Positions 8,662 to 16,381 of a DNA stretch of 64,000 nucleotides are shown here, one piece after another. This DNA comes from Vibrio hyugaensis (lineage in GTDB: Bacteria; Pseudomonadota; Gammaproteobacteria; Enterobacterales; Vibrionaceae): contig NZ_CP025795.1 of NCBI RefSeq assembly GCF_002906655.1, forward strand, positions 1,674,001 through 1,738,000, in the 5' to 3' direction. The stretch's first letter is position 1. Each line of letters opens with the position of its first letter. The notes beneath the pieces were generated by a model. The model searched no databases, was not told the origin of the DNA, and saw only the letters and a program-made list of their open reading frames with translations. The position numbers and the translations under genes are program-made.

Positions 8662-9689
8662 AAAAAGTACTACACATTACCGAAGCCTTTGGCGGTGGCG
8701 TTCAAACTGCCCTCTATAGCTACGTTCACTCATCACGTTCAGAACCTTACGAGCACTCTTTACTTGCGCGTGCACGCTCGAACGATATGACCAATGAATC
8801 CAGCAATCACGTTTTCAACCAAACCAGATGGGTTGAAGGCAGTTTGTTGAAATTCATGAAAGATGCCAATGCGTTTATCGCTGAATTGAAACCAGATATT
8901 GTTCACTTACATTCAAGTAAAGCAGGTTTTTTGGGACGCTTTCTAAAACTTGGCCATGCTCGCTTGGTATACACACCGCATTGCTATGCATTTGAGCGAG
9001 AAGACATTTCAAGCTTTGCTCGTCAAATCTACAAAACATTGGAAAAAGTATCGCTCAACAAAATTGATATCGTCGCAGGTTGTAGCCAAAGAGAATGCGA
9101 TCTAGCAATCAGCATTGGGGCGAAACGCGCCGAACTGCTGAATAACTACGTAACGTATGACAGTGAAGAGTACGCAAAGAGCTCACACAAGACCAAACTC
9201 AAGCTGGTGGTGCTTGGCCGTGTTGCACCACAAAAAGACCCTCAGTTTCTGATTGAAACGCTCGGCTATCTCGAATCAAATCATTTAACTCGAGAGTTTG
9301 ATATTACATGGATTGGTGGCGGTGATGCTGAACTGGAACAACAACTGCGTGAGATCGGCATTACTGTCACAGGAATGATCCCTCGTAACGAAGTAGTAAG
9401 CTTACTCAAAAGCTCAGATTTATATCTTCACACTGCAGCTTGGGAAGGCATGCCTCTGACAATTTTGGAAGCGGCCAAGTTGCACTTGCCAATGGTCATT
9501 CGCTCAATTGGTGCAACCAAAGACCTGAATTACCCTTTCTTAGCACAAAGCGCCCAAGACATGGCAAAACAGTTGACGCATTGCATCAATCATTATCATG
9601 ACATTGACTTCCATCAGTACACGATCGGATTAAACCAAGCGTTCAGTGAAGAGAAACAACGCTTAGCACTAAACAGTATCTACAGCTAA
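8658..9689 (+). CDS. GT4-family glycosyltransferase of the capsule locus (second copy)
   Basis: Second GT-B glycosyltransferase of the operon, 343 residues. The N-terminus (VLHITEAFGGGVQTALYSY) has the glycine-rich acceptor loop. The C-terminal domain has LVVLGRVAPQKDPQFLIE and the donor-site block AWEGMPLTILEAAKLHLPMV, in which the E-x7-E pair is kept. ATG 8658 is chosen because it overlaps the previous stop as ATGA and follows GGGACGAAG. The longer reading from 8628 adds ten residues that do not match the family start. It probably builds the same repeat unit as the GT4 at 5505-6557. Confidence 0.85.
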   Translation: MKKVLHITEAFGGGVQTALYSYVHSSRSEPYEHSLLARARSNDMTNESSNHVFNQTRWVEGSLLKFMKDANAFIAELKPDIVHLHSSKAGFLGRFLKLGHARLVYTPHCYAFEREDISSFARQIYKTLEKVSLNKIDIVAGCSQRECDLAISIGAKRAELLNNYVTYDSEEYAKSSHKTKLKLVVLGRVAPQKDPQFLIETLGYLESNHLTREFDITWIGGGDAELEQQLREIGITVTGMIPRNEVVSLLKSSDLYLHTAAWEGMPLTILEAAKLHLPMVIRSIGATKDLNYPFLAQSAQDMAKQLTHCINHYHDIDFHQYTIGLNQAFSEEKQRLALNSIYS

Positions 9690-9697
9690 GGTTTTTT

Positions 9698-11005
9698 ATG
9701 CTTCATTCCATCAGCCAAAAACTTCAAAACCTGCCGAGTGACAAAAAGCAATTTTTCTCTCTCGGCGCAGCAACGGCTGTAGTCAAAGCCCTTGCCGCTT
9801 TCTTCGCTTTCCTGCTGACAATTGTCGTTTCAAGATACTCAGACACAACCACTGCTGGGCAGTTCTTCTATCTGTTCAACCTTGTATCATTAGTTGCAAT
9901 CATAGCTCAACTTGGCTTCAATATTTCGTTGGTAAAATTCAATGCAATCGCCTTTAAGGGTCAAGACTCTCTCGAACAGAGTAACAATTATCGAATTGCA
10001 CTCGGCAGAAGCCTACTCTTTTGTGCCGTAGTTTGTTCTGCGCTTTATCTGGCTTTCACGAATTTTCCTGCCCAACTCAACACGACTCAAGTTTCAGGTT
10101 TCTCTTTAACGCTAGCAGTCATTGCGATCCCTATGCTCGTCATAGGCCAGACCAACAGCAGAGTGCTGCAAGCATCAAGAAAAGTGATTGCCTCTTTGAT
10201 TGCACTGCAGTTGGGAGTCAGCTTTCTTATGGTGGCGTTGATCGTTGTCGCTAAACAGTCATTTTTGATCACCACCGATACATTGATGGCTTTGTTTTTA
10301 GTAGCGGCAGCGTTTGTTGCTTTGCAATCGACAATTCAATGGCTTCGCTCTGGTCAGTATCAACATGGACCGACAACAGCAAATCATGAGCTAACCTATT
10401 CAGCAAAACAGGTGTGGACTGGCAGTATTTTTACCAATCTTGTTCAATGGGGAAGCTTAGTCATTGCGGGCTTCTTTATTTCCACCTCCGAGCTTGGGCT
10501 TCTAGCGGCGGCACAACGCACTTCCCTACTGATTGGCTTTGTTCTTGTTACGATTAACTTTGTCGTTGCTCCTATGTTTGCCTCACTCTACAAAGAAGGC
10601 AAAATGGACAGGCTACGCAATCTAAGTCGCCTTGCATGCCGAGCGAACATCGGTGCTGCGATTGTTCCCGTCATCATTTGCGTATTATTTCCTGAATTCG
10701 TAATGCAACTGTTCGGTAAAGAGTTTGTCGCTGCTGCACCACTACTCATCGCGCTCTCTTTAGGGCAACTGGTAAATGTGGCAACTGGCTCTGTTGGTTT
10801 CCTTCTACTTATGAGCGGGCACGAAAAGACCATGAAATACATCACTATCGTCTCTGGGATTATTTCCATCGCATTGCTACTCTCTCTCTCTCAATCGTAT
10901 GGGGTGCTCGGTGCCGCTTGGGCGATTGCCATAGGCTTAGCGATTCAAAACTTGGCAGCACTCTATTTTGTGAAACGATATCTAGGCTTTTTTCCAGTGG
11001 GGTAA
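9698..11005 (+). CDS. Wzx-type flippase (MATE/MOP-like polysaccharide transporter)
   Basis: Inner-membrane flippase that moves the lipid-linked repeat to the periplasm. The 435 residues contain about twelve hydrophobic helices with the RfbX/Wzx layout, beginning AATAVVKALAAFFAFLLTIVVSR. This N-terminal pattern is typical of polysaccharide biosynthesis proteins of the MOP superfamily. ATG 9698 has CTAAGG about eight bases upstream, eight bases after the preceding stop. Together with the initiating transferase, the Wzy-like protein and Wzc it completes a Wzx/Wzy-dependent assembly set. Confidence 0.87.
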   Translation: MLHSISQKLQNLPSDKKQFFSLGAATAVVKALAAFFAFLLTIVVSRYSDTTTAGQFFYLFNLVSLVAIIAQLGFNISLVKFNAIAFKGQDSLEQSNNYRIALGRSLLFCAVVCSALYLAFTNFPAQLNTTQVSGFSLTLAVIAIPMLVIGQTNSRVLQASRKVIASLIALQLGVSFLMVALIVVAKQSFLITTDTLMALFLVAAAFVALQSTIQWLRSGQYQHGPTTANHELTYSAKQVWTGSIFTNLVQWGSLVIAGFFISTSELGLLAAAQRTSLLIGFVLVTINFVVAPMFASLYKEGKMDRLRNLSRLACRANIGAAIVPVIICVLFPEFVMQLFGKEFVAAAPLLIALSLGQLVNVATGSVGFLLLMSGHEKTMKYITIVSGIISIALLLSLSQSYGVLGAAWAIAIGLAIQNLAALYFVKRYLGFFPVG

Positions 11006-11007
11006 AC

Positions 11008-11397
11008 ATGACAATTACTATTGCTCGATTGAGCTTCATTACCGTGTTGTTACTAAGTGTCACTCTATCGCTATGGAAGAGTTCAGATATTAACCACAGC
11101 GTTTATCAAGAAATGGAGAACTATGTTGGCGGCTCCAGTACATTGCATTTTACCTTCAGCCTTTTAATCGGGTTTCTCGCCGTCTTTAACTTCCCAAAGT
11201 GGGTGACAGCAACAAAAGCAGACATGTTTGGTATTCGACTCCTTATATTGTTGCTCTTTATTGTCTCGCTGGAAGAATTCAGCCAACTATTTATTGCCAC
11301 TCGTTCATTCGGTTTTGAAGATCTTAGTACTAACTGGATAGGTATTATCTTGGGCTATTTCTGTGCCAAGTTTATAAAGCTCTTTGCTAATCATTAG
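11008..11397 (+). CDS. VanZ-like membrane protein, last gene of the capsule operon
   Basis: Small integral membrane protein of 129 residues with four predicted helices. The C-terminal pattern EEFSQLFIATRSFGFEDLSTNWIG has the E-x-Q, arginine and D...N...G spacing of the VanZ-like family. The role in polysaccharide synthesis is unknown; VanZ-like proteins often end such operons. ATG 11008 lies two bases after the flippase stop and follows GTGGGG. The upstream-extended reading would run through the end of the flippase and is rejected. A GC-rich hairpin follows at 11437. Confidence 0.75.
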   Translation: MTITIARLSFITVLLLSVTLSLWKSSDINHSVYQEMENYVGGSSTLHFTFSLLIGFLAVFNFPKWVTATKADMFGIRLLILLLFIVSLEEFSQLFIATRSFGFEDLSTNWIGIILGYFCAKFIKLFANH

Positions 11398-11436
11398 CTT
11401 TTTAGGCCTATTCATCACTCTAAAATGACAAACTAC

Positions 11437-11457
11437 ACGCCTGTCTCGCACAGGCGT
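11437..11457 (+). terminator. Hairpin downstream of the capsule operon
   Basis: Perfect 8-bp stem ACGCCTGT / ACAGGCGT with a 5-base loop, 40 bases after the VanZ-like stop. The following bases are pyrimidine-rich but hold no clean T run, so it may be a weak or Rho-assisted terminator. Confidence 0.5.
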
Positions 11458-11681
11458 TATACTCTCTCTATCCTTTCCCCAATCTGTACAGTGCCTTGAT
11501 TTTAAAAAGAACGCTTTCTCGGGTTGCATTCCATTCTCTCCTTGTCTCAATGCGACTCTCACGCTGAATACTCCTGCGTTCGAAGGGCAACACAAACTCA
11601 CTGTCATCAAAATCTATACCGACCTTCAGGAAAGAAATAACCTCTCGGTTACCTCTGAATATTTTTAAATATTTTTCTTAA

Positions 11682-11704
11682 AGGGCGAGATATACTCTCG
11701 CCCT
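11682..11704 (+). other. Perfect inverted repeat just upstream of yqfB
   Basis: Nine-base arms AGGGCGAGA / TCTCGCCCT around TATAC, ending 24 bases before the yqfB ATG. Read as RNA on + it would be a stable hairpin in the 5' leader. The loop also reads as a -10-like TATACT, so it might instead be an operator around a promoter. Confidence 0.5.
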
Positions 11705-11728
11705 ATTACATTATTAAGAGCATCGGTT

Positions 11729-12049
11729 ATGTCTTCACATCCAACCAAAATCACTTTCTTTGAGTTCCTAACACCACTGATCACAGCGGGCAAAAAGACA
11801 ATCACCATTCGTGATGAATCAGAAAACCACTACGTACCAAATACTGAAGTGGAAGTGTTTACCCTAGAGACTGACCGCAAAGTATGTGACATCAAAATCC
11901 TATCGGTAGAACCACTTAGCTTCGATGACATTAATGAGTTCCACGCCGAGCAAGAAGCTATCGAACTGCCAAAATTAAAAGAGCTTATCCGTGAAATCTA
12001 CCCAAACATCGATGAACTCTATGTAATTGAATACGAACTGCTCAAGTAA
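11729..12049 (+). CDS. yqfB: N4-acetylcytidine amidohydrolase (ASCH domain)
   Basis: Small ASCH-domain enzyme that hydrolyses N4-acetylcytidine to cytidine and acetate. The 106 residues align over their full length with E. coli YqfB as I remember it (ITFF...AGKKTITIRDES...HAEQE...IYP...YVIEY). By that alignment the catalytic Lys, Thr and Glu of the E. coli enzyme correspond to Lys23, Thr26 and Glu76, all present. It stands alone on +, preceded by a perfect hairpin at 11682-11704 and followed by the TetR gene. It probably acts on modified nucleosides from RNA turnover. Confidence 0.88.
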   Translation: MSSHPTKITFFEFLTPLITAGKKTITIRDESENHYVPNTEVEVFTLETDRKVCDIKILSVEPLSFDDINEFHAEQEAIELPKLKELIREIYPNIDELYVIEYELLK

Positions 12050-12064
12050 GGTTCAATAAATTAC

Positions 12065-12079
12065 TAGACGACTGGTCTA
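12065..12079. promoter_or_regulatory. TetR operator, copy 1 (tetR promoter)
   Basis: Palindrome TAGAC-GACTG-GTCTA lies 21 bases before the tetR ATG. The identical 15-mer with extra matching flanks recurs at 12754-12768 in front of the reductase gene, which makes an operator for the TetR protein very likely. Confidence 0.8.
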
Positions 12080-12100
12080 ATCAATTTTATAGTATTAGTC

Positions 12101-12688
12101 ATGAACGCAAAAACGAACGATACACGTCAACACATCCTCGATGTCGGCTACCAATTGGTAGTAACGAAAGGTTTTACTAGTGTTGGACTCTCAGAACTTT
12201 TGAAGGCAGCAGATGTGCCGAAAGGCTCTTTCTACCATTACTTTAAGTCGAAAGAGCAATTTGGTGAGGCATTGATTGAAGATTACTTCTCTCGCTACTT
12301 TAAGATGATCACAGCCCACTTTACCGAAAGTGAAGGTTCTGGCTGCGACCGCCTACTGAGTTACTTTGAGCGCTGGATGGCGATTGAAAACGGTCAATGT
12401 AATGCCAACAAATGCCTAGTCGTTAAGCTAAGTGCCGAGGTATCTGATCTATCAGAGACGATGCGCGTAAAACTGGCTTCCGGTGCCACTCAGGTGGTGA
12501 AAGCGATTGAAGATTGCGTCCAAGCAGGTATTGATGATGGCTCTATCCAAGTTGAATCAGCAGAGCAAACCGCCCATTTGATTTACCATCAATGGATTGG
12601 TGCAAGCTTACTCAACAAACTGTATCAAGATCGTTCCGGTTTAATGCGTAGCTTTGAGAGCACTCAAAGTATGCTAAAAAGCAAATAA
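12101..12688 (+). CDS. TetR-family repressor, NemR/AcuR-like
   Basis: DNA-binding repressor of 195 residues. The N-terminal helix-turn-helix reads VGLSELLKAADVPKGSFYHYFKSKEQF (about residues 28-54). The C-terminal TetR_C domain contains CNANKCLVVKLSAEVSDLSETM. The second cysteine, in the CLVVKL context, matches the redox/electrophile-sensing cysteine region of E. coli NemR, so it may respond to reactive aldehydes, quinones or hypochlorite (inference). A copy of the palindrome TAGAC-N5-GTCTA lies in its own promoter and another before the reductase gene, indicating autoregulation plus control of the reductase-GST operon. No strong ribosome site is seen before ATG 12101. Confidence 0.85.
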   Translation: MNAKTNDTRQHILDVGYQLVVTKGFTSVGLSELLKAADVPKGSFYHYFKSKEQFGEALIEDYFSRYFKMITAHFTESEGSGCDRLLSYFERWMAIENGQCNANKCLVVKLSAEVSDLSETMRVKLASGATQVVKAIEDCVQAGIDDGSIQVESAEQTAHLIYHQWIGASLLNKLYQDRSGLMRSFESTQSMLKSK

Positions 12689-12700
12689 CGGACCACACTT

Positions 12701-12741
12701 AATCCGCCTTATCTTTAACCAAAAAGTACGGCGGATTTTTT
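12701..12741 (+). terminator. Rho-independent terminator of tetR
   Basis: Eight-base stem AATCCGCC / GGCGGATT with a 21-base loop, followed by TTTT, starting 13 bases after the tetR stop. Confidence 0.8.
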
Positions 12742-12753
12742 AGGAATCAAAAC

Positions 12754-12768
12754 TAGACGACTGGTCTA
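12754..12768. promoter_or_regulatory. TetR operator, copy 2 (reductase-GST promoter)
   Basis: Same palindrome TAGAC-GACTG-GTCTA as at 12065, located 22 bases before the ATG of the CurA-like reductase. The flanking bases (ACTAGACG...GGTCTAAT) are shared with copy 1. Confidence 0.8.
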
Positions 12769-12790
12769 ATAATTAATATAGGAACTTACC

Positions 12791-13822
12791 ATGACCCAAA
12801 CGCTCAACCGTCAAATCGTATTGGCTAACCGTCCAAAAGGTTCGCCAGTCCCAGAGAACTTCCGTTTAGAACAAACTGCCATCCCTACTCCGAGTGAAGG
12901 TGAAGTGCTTTTGCGTAGCGTGTATCTGTCTCTTGACCCATATATGCGCGGCCGTATGAATGAAGGCAAATCCTACGCTGATCCTGTAGAGCTAAATGAC
13001 GTAATGGTTGGCGGGACCGTTTGCCAGGTCGTGGAATCGAAGAACTCAGATTTCCAAACTGGCGAATGGGTGGTGGCTTACACAGGCTGGCAAGATTACG
13101 CCCTGTCTAACGGCGAAGGTCTATTCAATTTAGGCAATGAGCCAACTCACCCTTCTTATGCACTTGGTGTGCTTGGTATGCCGGGTTTTACTGCTTATGT
13201 CGGTCTATTGGAAATTGGTCAGCCTAAAGCTGGCGATACCCTAGTTGTCGCAGCTGCAACAGGTGCGGTTGGCTCTATGGTTGGTCAAATCGGTAAACTA
13301 AAAGGTTGTCGCGTAATCGGCGTCGCAGGCGGTGCAGAGAAGTGTCAGTACGCAAAAGAGACTCTATGCTTTGATGAATGTCTTGATCACACCGCTGAAG
13401 ACTTTGCAGAGCAACTAGCAGCAACATGTAACAAAGGCATTGATGTCTACTTTGAAAACGTAGGCGGTAAAGTCTTTGATGCTGTATTACCTCTACTTAA
13501 TGTCGGCGCCCGCGTGCCACTTTGTGGTTTGATTTCTCAATACAATGCAACCGCGCTACCTGAAGGCCCAGATCGTATGTCGATGCTGATGGGTAACATT
13601 CTGGTTAAACGTATCAAGATGCAAGGCTTCATCATTTTTGATCACTATGAGCAAAGCTACTCAAACTTCGTGAAAGACGTAAGCCAGTGGCTAGCCGAAG
13701 GCCAAATCCACTATCGCGAACATCTAGTTCAAGGTTTGGAAAACGCGCCAGAAGCTTTCATTGGTCTGCTTGAAGGCAAAAACTTCGGCAAACTTGTCGT
13801 TCAAACGAATCAGCCTGAATAA
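12791..13822 (+). CDS. NADPH-dependent double-bond reductase (CurA / leukotriene-B4-dehydrogenase-like, MDR family)
   Basis: Zinc-free medium-chain reductase that probably reduces alpha,beta-unsaturated aldehydes or ketones with NADPH. The 343 residues show the family start RPKGSPVPENFRLEQTAIPTPSEGEVLLRSVYLSLDPYMRGRM and the dinucleotide fold AAATGAVGSMVGQIGKLKGC. E. coli CurA (YncB) is the closest relative I can name. It lies behind an operator of the TetR protein and 15 bases ahead of the GST gene (AAAGGA site), so the two form an inducible electrophile-detoxifying pair. Confidence 0.88.
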   Translation: MTQTLNRQIVLANRPKGSPVPENFRLEQTAIPTPSEGEVLLRSVYLSLDPYMRGRMNEGKSYADPVELNDVMVGGTVCQVVESKNSDFQTGEWVVAYTGWQDYALSNGEGLFNLGNEPTHPSYALGVLGMPGFTAYVGLLEIGQPKAGDTLVVAAATGAVGSMVGQIGKLKGCRVIGVAGGAEKCQYAKETLCFDECLDHTAEDFAEQLAATCNKGIDVYFENVGGKVFDAVLPLLNVGARVPLCGLISQYNATALPEGPDRMSMLMGNILVKRIKMQGFIIFDHYEQSYSNFVKDVSQWLAEGQIHYREHLVQGLENAPEAFIGLLEGKNFGKLVVQTNQPE

Positions 13823-13837
13823 GAAAAGGATTCTTCC

Positions 13838-14455
13838 ATGATTAAACTACATCATTTAAACCAGTCTCGCTCAAAACGCATCATTTGGTTGTTAGAAGAA
13901 TTGGGGGTGGATTATGAGATCGTGCCTTATCTTCGTGACAGCGTCACCTTCCTTGCGCCACCTGAGCTCAAGAGCATTCATCCACTCGGCAAGTCGCCTG
14001 TATTGGAGGATGGCGATGAGATCGTTACCGAGTCTGGTGCTATCACTGAATACTTAATTGAAAAGTATGCAGATGGACGTTTTGCACCAGTGCGTGGCAG
14101 CAAAGCTTACACGCAGTACATTCAATGGCTGCATTTTGCAGAGAGCTCAGCCATGGTTCCCCTGCTGCTCAAAATGTTTGTTGCTAAAGATGGCGCACAG
14201 ACCAATTTCCTTGCGGACTACGCCGATGCGGAAACCATGAAAGTCATGGGCTACGTTGATCAAAGCCTAGAAGGGAAAACCTACTTTGTAGAAGAGCGAC
14301 TAACAGGCGCGGATTTCATGATGTCTTTTGTCGCCGATGTCCTAAACAAGTTTGGCGTCATTGAGCGCTTCCCAAACATCCAACGTTATGGTGCACAGCT
14401 CGCGACTCATCCTGCGTTTACTAAAGCAGAAGAACTTGAAGTGAAATTCGGTTAA
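13838..14455 (+). CDS. Glutathione S-transferase
   Basis: Cytosolic GST of 205 residues. The N-terminal thioredoxin-like domain begins IKLHHLNQSRSKRIIWLLEELGVDYEIVPY and contains the cis-proline region GKSPVLEDGD and ESGAITEYL, which bind the gamma-glutamyl part of glutathione. The C-terminal helical domain has LTGADFMMSFVADVL, the N-capping box region. It is co-transcribed with the preceding reductase and so falls under the TetR repressor. The likely task is conjugation of electrophiles. The substrate is not known. Confidence 0.88.
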   Translation: MIKLHHLNQSRSKRIIWLLEELGVDYEIVPYLRDSVTFLAPPELKSIHPLGKSPVLEDGDEIVTESGAITEYLIEKYADGRFAPVRGSKAYTQYIQWLHFAESSAMVPLLLKMFVAKDGAQTNFLADYADAETMKVMGYVDQSLEGKTYFVEERLTGADFMMSFVADVLNKFGVIERFPNIQRYGAQLATHPAFTKAEELEVKFG

Positions 14456-14468
14456 TCGAGTTGAAACC

Positions 14469-14524
14469 TTCTCAAACCGTTGAGAATTTCTGTCTATTTC
14501 GGGAATCTTTGAAATAGGCAGAAA
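14469..14524 (+). terminator. Two consecutive hairpins after the reductase-GST operon
   Basis: First hairpin TTCTCAA-accg-TTGAGAA (14469-14486), followed directly by TTTC. Second hairpin 14487-14524 has 14-base arms (TTTCTGTCTATTTC / GAAATAGGCAGAAA, one G-T pair) around a 10-base loop. A double terminator is the simplest reading. Confidence 0.6.
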
Positions 14525-14618
14525 CCATTCACACCAAGCATGCCTGAATACCATTTATAATCCACACGACAAATAATGTTAATTGACATAAAGCCATTAA
14601 TTAACAACCACTTAAAGC

Positions 14619-14655
14619 ATAGGTGATACCTATCACACTGATTGCTAATAACAGT
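14619..14655 (+). promoter_or_regulatory. Candidate OxyR binding site before the catalase gene
   Basis: Four tetranucleotides at the OxyR spacing: ATAG-N7-CTAT-N7-ATTG-N7-CAGT against the consensus ATAG-N7-CTAT-N7-ATAG-N7-CTAT. The first two match fully, the third in three of four positions, the fourth in two. It lies 95-131 bases before the catalase ATG. Confidence 0.65.
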
Positions 14656-14749
14656 TTTTTTCTTCTCAATTGCAGCGTTATTCTCCTCGCATAACTTTCG
14701 GATTCATCCAAAAGACAAGATTTATTATCACTATTGCAAGGAAATTCAA

Positions 14750-16186
14750 ATGAGCAAGAAATTGACTACAGCAGCAGGTTGCCCTGTCGCACATAACCAA
14801 AACGTTATGACTGCAGGTCCTCGTGGCCCTCAACTATTACAAGACGTTTGGTTCCTTGAAAAATTGGCACACTTTGACCGCGAAGTGATCCCAGAGCGTC
14901 GTATGCACGCAAAAGGTTCTGGTGCTTACGGTACGTTCACAGTAACGCACGACATCACAAAATACACTCGCGCTAAGATCTTCTCTGACATCGGCAAAAA
15001 AACAGAACTATTCGCTCGCTTCACTACTGTAGCTGGTGAGCGCGGTGCAGCAGACGCAGAACGCGACATCCGTGGTTTCGCACTAAAATTCTACACTGAA
15101 GAAGGTAACTGGGACTTGGTTGGTAACAACACACCCGTATTCTTCCTACGTGACCCACTAAAATTCCCAGACCTAAACCACGCAGTAAAACGCGACCCTC
15201 GCACTAACATGCGTAGCTCTACCAACAACTGGGATTTCTGGACATCACTACCAGAAGCATTCCACCAAGTGACTATCGTAATGAGTGACCGTGGTATCCC
15301 AGCGTCTTACCGTCATATGCATGGTTTTGGTAGCCACACATTCAGCTTCATCAACGCAGAAAACGAGCGTTACTGGGTGAAATTCCACTTCAAAACTCAG
15401 CAAGGCATCAAAAACCTAACTGACCAAGAAGCAGAAGCAATCGTAGGTAAAGACCGCGAAAGCCATCACCGTGACCTTTACGAAGCGATTGAACGTCAAG
15501 ACTTCCCTAAATGGAAGATGTACGTACAGATCATGCCTGAGCTAGAAGCGGATGAAGTCAACTTCAACCCATTCGACCTTACACGTGTATGGTCTCAAAA
15601 AGACTACCCACTGATCCCAGTTGGTGAGTTTGAACTGAACCGTAACCCAGAAAACTTCTACGCAGAAGTTGAGCAATCAGCGTTCAACCCAGCTGCAGTA
15701 GTACCTGGTATCGGCTTCTCTCCAGATAAGATGCTGCAAGGTCGTTTGTTCGCTTACGGTGATGCTCAACGTTACCGTCTAGGTGTGAACCATCATCAAA
15801 TCCCTGTGAACGCACCTCGTTGTCCTGTTCACAGCTATCATCGCGATGGCGCAATGCGTGTTGATGGCAACTTTGGTTCAACACTAGGTTACGAGCCAAA
15901 CTACAAACAAGAATGGGCAGAGCAACCAGATTACTCTGAGCCACCTCTACGCATCAACGGCAACGCTGATCACTACGATCACCGTGTAGACGAAGACTAC
16001 TTCAGTCAAGCGGGTGACCTATTCCGTCTGATGAGCGAAGAGCAACGTCAAACTCTGTTCGACAACACAGCTCGCGCAATGGACGGTGTGCCAGAGTTCA
16101 TCCAACAGCGCCACGTTCAACATGCATACCAAGCGGACGAAGCGTACGGCAAAGGTCTTGAGATTGCACTAGGCTTAAACAAGTAA
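14750..16186 (+). CDS. Haem catalase, small-subunit clade 3 (KatA type)
   Basis: Hydrogen peroxide to water and oxygen. The 478 residues are of clade-3 length. The distal haem histidine lies in [12 protein letters not shown] (His53), the catalytic asparagine in [14 protein letters not shown] (126/127), and [19 protein letters not shown] follows. The proximal tyrosine lies in [15 protein letters not shown]. No signal peptide is present, so it is cytoplasmic. ATG 14750 with AAGGA (14738-14742) is the start; the longer frame from 14642 runs into the promoter and is rejected. An OxyR-type site lies upstream, which predicts peroxide induction. It is equivalent to katE1 of V. parahaemolyticus as I recall. 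Confidence 0.95.
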   Translation: MSKKLTTAAGCPVAHNQNVMTAGPRGPQLLQDVWFLEKLAHFDREVIPERRMHAKGSGAYGTFTVTHDITKYTRAKIFSDIGKKTELFARFTTVAGERGAADAERDIRGFALKFYTEEGNWDLVGNNTPVFFLRDPLKFPDLNHAVKRDPRTNMRSSTNNWDFWTSLPEAFHQVTIVMSDRGIPASYRHMHGFGSHTFSFINAENERYWVKFHFKTQQGIKNLTDQEAEAIVGKDRESHHRDLYEAIERQDFPKWKMYVQIMPELEADEVNFNPFDLTRVWSQKDYPLIPVGEFELNRNPENFYAEVEQSAFNPAAVVPGIGFSPDKMLQGRLFAYGDAQRYRLGVNHHQIPVNAPRCPVHSYHRDGAMRVDGNFGSTLGYEPNYKQEWAEQPDYSEPPLRINGNADHYDHRVDEDYFSQAGDLFRLMSEEQRQTLFDNTARAMDGVPEFIQQRHVQHAYQADEAYGKGLEIALGLNK

Positions 16187-16231
16187 GCGAACGCGGTAAT
16201 CATCACACTGTGTGATTAAAAGACATAAAAA

Positions 16232-16258
16232 AGGAGGTGCCCAACAGCACCTCCTGAT
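16232..16258. terminator. Bidirectional terminator between the catalase and GarR-like genes
   Basis: Stem AGGAGGTGC / GCACCTCCT with a 6-base loop. The - strand copy is followed by TTTTTTATG and the + strand copy by GATTTC, so termination should be stronger for the - strand gene. Confidence 0.75.
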
Positions 16259-16313
16259 TTCAAATCACTAATCCTTAATCACTAGCCACAACCAATGCTC
16301 AAGGAGATTCATT

Positions 16314-16373
16314 ATGATTAACTTAGATTTCTTTAAGCTCTTTGATACCAAAGAACTGTTTATCTATTACTGA
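16314..16373 (+). CDS. Candidate 19-residue microprotein
   Basis: Short frame MINLDFFKLFDTKELFIYY with stop, preceded by AAGGAG at 16301-16306, seven bases before the ATG, which is the ideal position. It lies after the catalase terminator in a 195-base gap between convergent genes. The peptide is aromatic and amphipathic. No homologue is known to me, and no clear promoter was found, so it may be chance. The combination of a perfect Shine-Dalgarno site and an in-frame stop is what makes it worth recording. Confidence 0.3.
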   Translation: MINLDFFKLFDTKELFIYY

Positions 16374-16381
16374 TTCATCAA

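Larger units (their letters stand above)
11398..11728. other. Intergenic stretch with an ATG-less open frame on the minus strand
   Basis: No ordinary gene is seen here. It holds the terminator hairpin at 11437-11457, a second hairpin at 11682-11704, and an open frame on the - strand from 11677 down to a TAG at 11468-11470. That frame has about 69 codons without ATG. Its conceptual product is rich in arginine and ends ALYRLGKG. It could be the relic of a small gene or of a dispersed Vibrio repeat; I cannot tell which. Confidence 0.4.

Noticed and set aside
10918-11007. Extended start of the VanZ-like protein
   Set aside because: It only reads through the end of the flippase in another frame; ATG 11008 follows GTGGGG and begins the membrane protein.
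11305-11610. 101-codon frame on - over the VanZ-like end and the hairpin
   Set aside because: Overlaps a well supported gene and a terminator; the ATG-less frame at 11468-11680 in the same region looks more protein-like.
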